Both the position numbers and the translations under genes were made by a program. This document shows positions 5,235 to 9,265 of a DNA stretch of 9,265 nt, one piece after another (positions within the stretch are counted from its first letter, which is position 1; each line of letters starts with the position of its first letter). The stretch is from an uncultured Opitutales bacterium (GTDB taxonomy: Bacteria; Verrucomicrobiota; Verrucomicrobiia; Opitutales; UBA2995), in contig CALGUT010000503.1 in the NCBI GenBank assembly GCA_937920335.1, positions 1-9,265 of the forward strand, written 5' to 3'. The notes below the pieces were generated by a model, which was given only the letters and a program-made list of their open reading frames with translations, made no database searches and was not told the origin of the DNA.

Positions 5235-7787
5235 ATGAAGATTAAATATCTGAGCATTCTCAGTTGCTTCATCGGTTTATCCACAAGCGCTGCCGACAAC
5301 CCACACCTAGGCCCTGATGTCGTTCCTTTCGTGAAACAATACTGCCTCGATTGTCACAATGATGATAAGGAAAAGGGTGACCGGTCTTTCGAAGCATTTC
5401 TACAGAATCCAGAAGACCCAAATGAATTGTTCACCTTGGAGGAAATCGTAGATCTACTGAATTTGGGCGATATGCCACCTGATGAAGATGATGTTTTGCA
5501 ACCGCCTTCGGAGGAGCGTCACAAGGCTGTAGATTCAATCACGGAATACTTGCTTGCAGTTGAAGAGAACCGAGCTCCTTCAGAAACTGTTCTTCGGCGA
5601 CTTACTCGCTACGAATACAATAACAGCATGCGCGATTTGTTGGGAGTGAATCCTGACATCGCAGATGCGACCACTCAGTTTCCTATTGATCAGGAAAAAC
5701 ACGGATTTACCAATATTGGTGAAGCCCAGGTGTTATCTCAACATCAGTTGGCTTTGTATCTCAAGGCAGCACGCATTTACTTAGATCAGGCATTGGTATT
5801 TGGGAAAGAAAGACCGGAAAAGAAAACCTGGATATTTAAGCCTGAAGATTTCACTAAACAGACCAGAGGAAATGCTCAGGTTAAATACAGCGTGTTGGAT
5901 GAATCAGGAAACTTTTTTGACATTGCGCACGGTGAACCAGCAGATCGAAGAACCAATCCTCCGTTGGATTTTGTGAAGACTGGAGTGCCTGCAGATGGAA
6001 CATATCAAATCAGTGTAACAGCAGAGGCTGTTGGACGTATAAATCCCTATGATCCAAATGTGCTCCAACTGGACCTAACCGATCCCATAAAGCTTGGCAT
6101 CTGGCATGCGACTGAAAAACGTTTCTTGGATAAAGGGAATTTGTCGGGGCGTAAGCTGGAAGGGGTTTTTGATCTACTCGATAATAAGCCAGCTACCTTT
6201 GAGGTTTCTTCATGGATGTCGGAAGGATCGATTCCATTCATTAACTACATCAACGGTCCAGGTGCGGCTAAGGGTATCTTGAATCGAGTCATCAATGCCT
6301 ATCATCCCTATGCAAAGATCCCTGGGAATGCCGATATTGATAGAATGACGGAACAGGGCATTCCATTGCCTGAAAGTCAGATCAATCCTGAGACTCGCTT
6401 ATACATATCGCAGTTTTACGTGGGCCCGCGAGTCCGAGTCTACGAAATGAAATTGGAAGGACCTATAGAGCGTGAATGGCCAACTCGAGGACACCGCAAC
6501 ATTATCGGCAAAGAAACGAATCCCAGCAAGGTGAACATTCCACAGATGATGACTGCGTTTGCGGAAAAGGCGTTTCGCCGTCCGGTCAAGCGTTCAGAGA
6601 TACAGCATTACATCGACTATGCTCTGGGACGTATCAAAGCGGGAATTGATCATGAAGAAGCGATCAAGCTGGGGCTTTCGGCAATACTTACTTCTCCAAG
6701 GTTTCTCTTTCTGGATGAGGGCAACTCAGAAAATGGAACTACGCTCGATGCTTACGAATTGGCATCTCGGCTGTCTTATACCTTATGGTCATCCATGCCA
6801 GATGAGGAATTGCTTAAACTGGCAGCGTCCAAAAAACTGACTCAGAAGAAAACACTCATTCAGCAGGTTAAACGCCTCCTCAATGATCCACGATCCAAGG
6901 CCTTCATCGAACAGTTTCCAAGAGCTTGGCTCCGACTGGACAAGATAGGCACCATGCCGCCGAGTAATGCTCAGTATCCTAATTACTATAAAAAGCGGAT
7001 GGAGGTGGCCATGAAAACGGAGACCCAACTCTTCTTTGATTACGTGCTGCGGGAAAATCGTCCTATCACTGACTTTATAAATGGATCTTACACCTTTGTG
7101 AACGGTGCTTTGGCTGAGCACTATGGCTTGGAAGGTGATTTTGGCGAAACCTTCCGGAAGACATCCTTGCCTGCCTCGGCTCGACGAAAAGGATTGCTGG
7201 GTCACGCAAGTGTGCTGACCGCTTCGGCCAATGGAGTAGAAACTTCACCCGTAGTAAGGGGCGTGTGGGTTCTTGAGAATATTCTTGGTACGCCACCGTC
7301 TCCACCGCCACCTGACGTTCCACCTATTGAGCCGGATACCCGAGGCGCAACGACTATTCGTGAACAGCTGGCTAAACACCGTGAGGTTGAGTCTTGTAGA
7401 GACTGTCATGCGCGCATCGATCCCTGGGGGTTCGGTCTGGAGCACTACGATCCTATTGGCGGTTTTCGTGAGCATTACACCATTTTTTCTGGTAGCGGTA
7501 AGCTTGCCAGACAGGCGCAAGGTAGAAAAGTCGACGGATCCAGCGAGTTGCCATCCGGTGAATATTTAATCAATGAACTAGACTTGATTGGAGCATTAGC
7601 AGAGCGAAAAGAACTATTTGCGAAAAACCTGATAACCAAGCTGCTTACTTACTCCACGGGGCGAGAGCTTACATTTAAAGATAAAGTTGAAGTGGATGAG
7701 ATCGTTAGCCGCGTATCACAATCCGGATACGGCATGGAAGATCTGCTGGTTGAAGTATTACTTAGCTCAATCTTCCGAAGCAGGTAG
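5235..7787 (+). CDS. DUF1587/1595/1592/1588/1585 multidomain protein with two c-haem motifs
   Basis: This large secreted protein (850 residues from this start) has a signal peptide (MKIKYLSILSCFIGLSTSAA). An N-terminal cytochrome-like segment carries CLDCH at residues 37-41. The DUF1587 region follows (RRLTRYEYNNSMRDLLG), then a middle part probably of beta structure. Next come DUF1595 (AFAEKAFRRPVKRSEI to LTSPRFLFLDEG) and DUF1592 (LASRLSYTLWSSMPDEEL and onward). DUF1588 has a second CxxCH at 721-725 (CRDCHARIDPWGFGLEHYDP) and a proline run before it. A DUF1585 tail (LLTYSTGRELTF) ends the protein. The set is typical of PVC-group periplasmic proteins; electron transfer is suggested by the two haem motifs, but no reaction is known. 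The alternative ATG at 5220 overlaps the DUF1552 stop and adds five residues. I prefer 5235 because it leaves a canonical signal peptide. Tight spacing implies co-transcription with DUF1552. Confidence 0.9.
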   Translation: MKIKYLSILSCFIGLSTSAADNPHLGPDVVPFVKQYCLDCHNDDKEKGDRSFEAFLQNPEDPNELFTLEEIVDLLNLGDMPPDEDDVLQPPSEERHKAVDSITEYLLAVEENRAPSETVLRRLTRYEYNNSMRDLLGVNPDIADATTQFPIDQEKHGFTNIGEAQVLSQHQLALYLKAARIYLDQALVFGKERPEKKTWIFKPEDFTKQTRGNAQVKYSVLDESGNFFDIAHGEPADRRTNPPLDFVKTGVPADGTYQISVTAEAVGRINPYDPNVLQLDLTDPIKLGIWHATEKRFLDKGNLSGRKLEGVFDLLDNKPATFEVSSWMSEGSIPFINYINGPGAAKGILNRVINAYHPYAKIPGNADIDRMTEQGIPLPESQINPETRLYISQFYVGPRVRVYEMKLEGPIEREWPTRGHRNIIGKETNPSKVNIPQMMTAFAEKAFRRPVKRSEIQHYIDYALGRIKAGIDHEEAIKLGLSAILTSPRFLFLDEGNSENGTTLDAYELASRLSYTLWSSMPDEELLKLAASKKLTQKKTLIQQVKRLLNDPRSKAFIEQFPRAWLRLDKIGTMPPSNAQYPNYYKKRMEVAMKTETQLFFDYVLRENRPITDFINGSYTFVNGALAEHYGLEGDFGETFRKTSLPASARRKGLLGHASVLTASANGVETSPVVRGVWVLENILGTPPSPPPPDVPPIEPDTRGATTIREQLAKHREVESCRDCHARIDPWGFGLEHYDPIGGFREHYTIFSGSGKLARQAQGRKVDGSSELPSGEYLINELDLIGALAERKELFAKNLITKLLTYSTGRELTFKDKVEVDEIVSRVSQSGYGMEDLLVEVLLSSIFRSR

Positions 7788-7858
7788 CTTCTCTCGGAAA
7801 ACAGACTGGTGCCTGTATGCATCTATGAAATATCTTAAGAGCCTTTTAAAAATACCCT

Positions 7859-8494
7859 ATGAAACAAGCACTTGGCTTTCTATCTCTATTATTGGGATTC
7901 AATCTCTTCTGTATTGCCCGTCCTAACATCGTTGTTGTCTTCGTCGATGACCACGCCTTTGAAGCCATTTCGGCTTACGGCACCTACTTGAAGGGCTACG
8001 CCAAAACTCCTACCATCGATCGCTTGGCGGATGAAGGGATGCGCTTCGATAATTTCGTATGCGCCAACTCGATTTGTTCTCCGAGTCGTGCGTCCATTTT
8101 GACGGGGCAGTATAGTCATAGAAATGGAGTGTTGGGCCTGAATGGATACATCAACGACAATTCTCCCCAATACCCGGAACAGCTCAAAGAAGTGGGTTAT
8201 GAAACCTTCCTGGTTGGGAAGTGGCACCTCAAAAGCCTGCCCAAGGGCTATGATAAATACATGGTCGTAAAGGGGCAGGGGAGGTATTTCGATCCTACCT
8301 TTACCGGCTCGGAAGGTACCTGGAAGCGCAAAGGCTATTCCACGGATGTCTATACAGATATCGCGATGGATTGGCTCAAGGAAAGGGACAAGGAAAAACC
8401 ATTTTTATTGAGCCTTAAAACCCCCACCTCGGCGGCTACGCCGCTAAAAAGCAAATTCCTATCATTAATCCCAATCCGCAGCAGATCTTCCTGA
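7859..8494 (+). CDS. Type I sulfatase, truncated after the N-terminal catalytic half by repeat copy 3
   Basis: A short signal peptide (residues 1-20, MKQALGFLSLLLGFNLFCIA) is followed by a sulfatase core: RPNIVVVFVDDH with metal-binding D30/D31, the formylglycine motif CSPSRASILTG with C73 as the residue to be oxidised by a formylglycine-generating enzyme, and VGKWHLK with K121 and H123. Native sequence runs to KPFLLSLK (K187), a point usually followed in these enzymes by the substrate-site HxAPH block. There the frame enters repeat copy 3, which adds TPTSAATPLKSKFLSL, and stops at 8494 after seven more residues. The C-terminal half, including later metal ligands and the C-terminal domain, is missing, so the product cannot be an active sulfatase. 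It follows the c-haem gene by 71 nt with no Shine-Dalgarno and starts in the same TACCCTATGAA context as the DUF1552 gene at 3935. Confidence 0.85.
   Translation: MKQALGFLSLLLGFNLFCIARPNIVVVFVDDHAFEAISAYGTYLKGYAKTPTIDRLADEGMRFDNFVCANSICSPSRASILTGQYSHRNGVLGLNGYINDNSPQYPEQLKEVGYETFLVGKWHLKSLPKGYDKYMVVKGQGRYFDPTFTGSEGTWKRKGYSTDVYTDIAMDWLKERDKEKPFLLSLKTPTSAATPLKSKFLSLIPIRSRSS
8417..8468 (+). repeat. 52-bp dispersed repeat, copy 3
   Basis: Exact copy of 2738-2789, hairpin at 8432-8444. It cuts the sulfatase gene at codon 187. The sequence immediately right of it (8469-8574) is a non-coding or remnant stretch leading to a second DUF1552 gene of distinctly higher GC content. The copy is read in a third frame relative to the other two, so across the window the repeat is translated in all three frames. 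Confidence 0.95.
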
Positions 8495-8574
8495 CCAACT
8501 CTTTCAGCTTCTAGTTCTAGCTGTAGTTGCGATTTTAGAAACGACTTAACATTCAAATATCTGACCACAACTCT

Positions 8575-9265
8575 ATGGACGCTAAAATAAATCGTCGTCA
8601 CTTTCTTCGCGGCACGGGAGCGCTGATCGCGTTGCCTGCTCTGGAATCCATCGGTTTCCGCCGATTTGCATCGGCCGCCGCCAACGCGCCCCTTGCGCCT
8701 CCGAAGCGCATGGCCTTCATGGGTATGGGTTTTGGCGTGACCAAGGAGACGTGGTTTCCCGATGTAAGCCAAACGGGCGCAGATTATCTCTTGCCTCAAG
8801 GCTTGGCTCCGTTGGCGCGACACAAAGCCGACTTCACTGTAGTGCAGGGCTGCGCTAACAAGTTCAGCAACGAAGCCCATTGGGGCAGCACCTACTGGCT
8901 GACTGGCGCCAATCGCTACGCTATCCCGGGGCAGAGCATGTCCAACAGCATCTCCGTCGACCAGGTTGCTGCGCAACACCTTGGGCAGGACACACGATTT
9001 TCCTCGATCCAGCTCGACACCGCCGATGGCAGCGGCTCCGGTCACGGTCCCGGGCTCTCGTTGGCCTGGGATCAGCGCGGCAAACCGGTCGCGGGATTCT
9101 CCGATCCCGTGCAGCTGTTCCACAAGCTGTTCTCAGCGGAGGAGCTGTCTCTCGAGCAACGGCAAGCGGCCATCGCTAAAAACCGTAGCGTGTTGGATGC
9201 CGTTCTCACTGAGGCCAAACGCGTGCAGCGTGGTTTGACGAAGACAGATACCGACAAGATCGATG
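8575..9265 (+). CDS. Second DUF1552 family protein, N-terminal part, cut by window edge
   Basis: An ATG at 8575 opens a frame of 230 codons that is still open at the window end. The N-terminus MDAKINRRHFLRGTGALIAL carries a twin-arginine leader (R7, R8), followed by PPKRMAFMGMGFGVTKETWF, LPQGLAPLARHKADFTVVQG and the family block ISVDQVAAQHLGQDTRFSSI. These align with VDQKAAEYVETDTRYSSMQF and other blocks of the DUF1552 protein at 3935, so they are paralogues, but of different subtypes. GC content is about 60% against about 46% for the first DUF1552 gene, which suggests a different genomic origin or a join of unrelated sequence at repeat copy 3. No Shine-Dalgarno before the ATG (ACCACAACTCT). 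A c-haem DUF1592 partner would normally lie beside it and may be outside the window. The 257-codon antisense frame here looks like a shadow. Confidence 0.85.
   Translation, partial: MDAKINRRHFLRGTGALIALPALESIGFRRFASAAANAPLAPPKRMAFMGMGFGVTKETWFPDVSQTGADYLLPQGLAPLARHKADFTVVQGCANKFSNEAHWGSTYWLTGANRYAIPGQSMSNSISVDQVAAQHLGQDTRFSSIQLDTADGSGSGHGPGLSLAWDQRGKPVAGFSDPVQLFHKLFSAEELSLEQRQAAIAKNRSVLDAVLTEAKRVQRGLTKTDTDKID

Noticed and set aside
5295..5320. Partial copy of the repeat inside the c-haem gene (ACAACCCACACCTAGGCCC)
   Set aside because: Similarity to the repeat's left end is short and imperfect, and the gene is intact there; likely chance.
2738..8468. CRISPR array
   Set aside because: Only three repeats, with spacings of 746 and 4829 bp filled with genes.
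8350..9123. 257-codon minus-strand ORF over the right end
   Set aside because: It runs through the repeat and antisense to the DUF1552 frame, and its composition is that of a reverse-strand shadow in GC-rich DNA.

Overview
The window looks like a piece of a PVC-group bacterium (Verrucomicrobiota or Planctomycetota, probably aquatic), possibly from a metagenome. The evidence is the gene families. It carries two DUF1552 proteins with twin-arginine leaders, a multidomain DUF1587/1595/1592/1588/1585 protein with two CxxCH haem motifs, and two broken type I sulfatases. It also has a DUF6090-type membrane protein and an EF-hand protein. Shine-Dalgarno sequences are mostly absent.

Layout. At the left edge, on the minus strand, lie the first 33 codons of a probable cupin protein (1-100), a gene-free stretch with a candidate promoter and a block of palindromes (101-457), and a complete DUF6090-type gene (458-1234). 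A divergent intergenic stretch follows (1235-1583). On the plus strand come an EF-hand protein that stops in a repeat (1584-2768), three small tightly packed unknown ORFs (2809-3537), and the C-terminal tail of a sulfatase (3588-3800). Next are DUF1552 (3935-5230), the DUF1592-type c-haem protein (5235-7787), and the N-terminal 187 residues of a second sulfatase (7859-8416). A second DUF1552 gene starts at 8575 and runs off the right edge.

The main feature is a 52-bp sequence present in three identical, same-orientation copies (2738-2789, 3536-3587, 8417-8468). It contains a GC-rich hairpin. At all three copies at least one flanking gene is cut, and the missing part never appears on the other side. 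Base composition (my hand counts of sample lines) is about 54% GC left of copy 1, about 47% between copies 1 and 2, about 46% between copies 2 and 3, and about 60% right of copy 3. Simple insertion of the repeat cannot explain this. Either the repeat is a real recombination or shuffling site that has joined unrelated pieces, or the contig was misassembled at a high-copy repeat. Read-level data must settle which before the window is taken as one locus.

Within the third segment the genes make functional sense: a DUF1552 protein, a c-haem DUF1592 protein and sulfatases are a recurrent set in PVC bacteria that degrade sulfated polysaccharides. The roles of DUF1552 and DUF1592 are not established.
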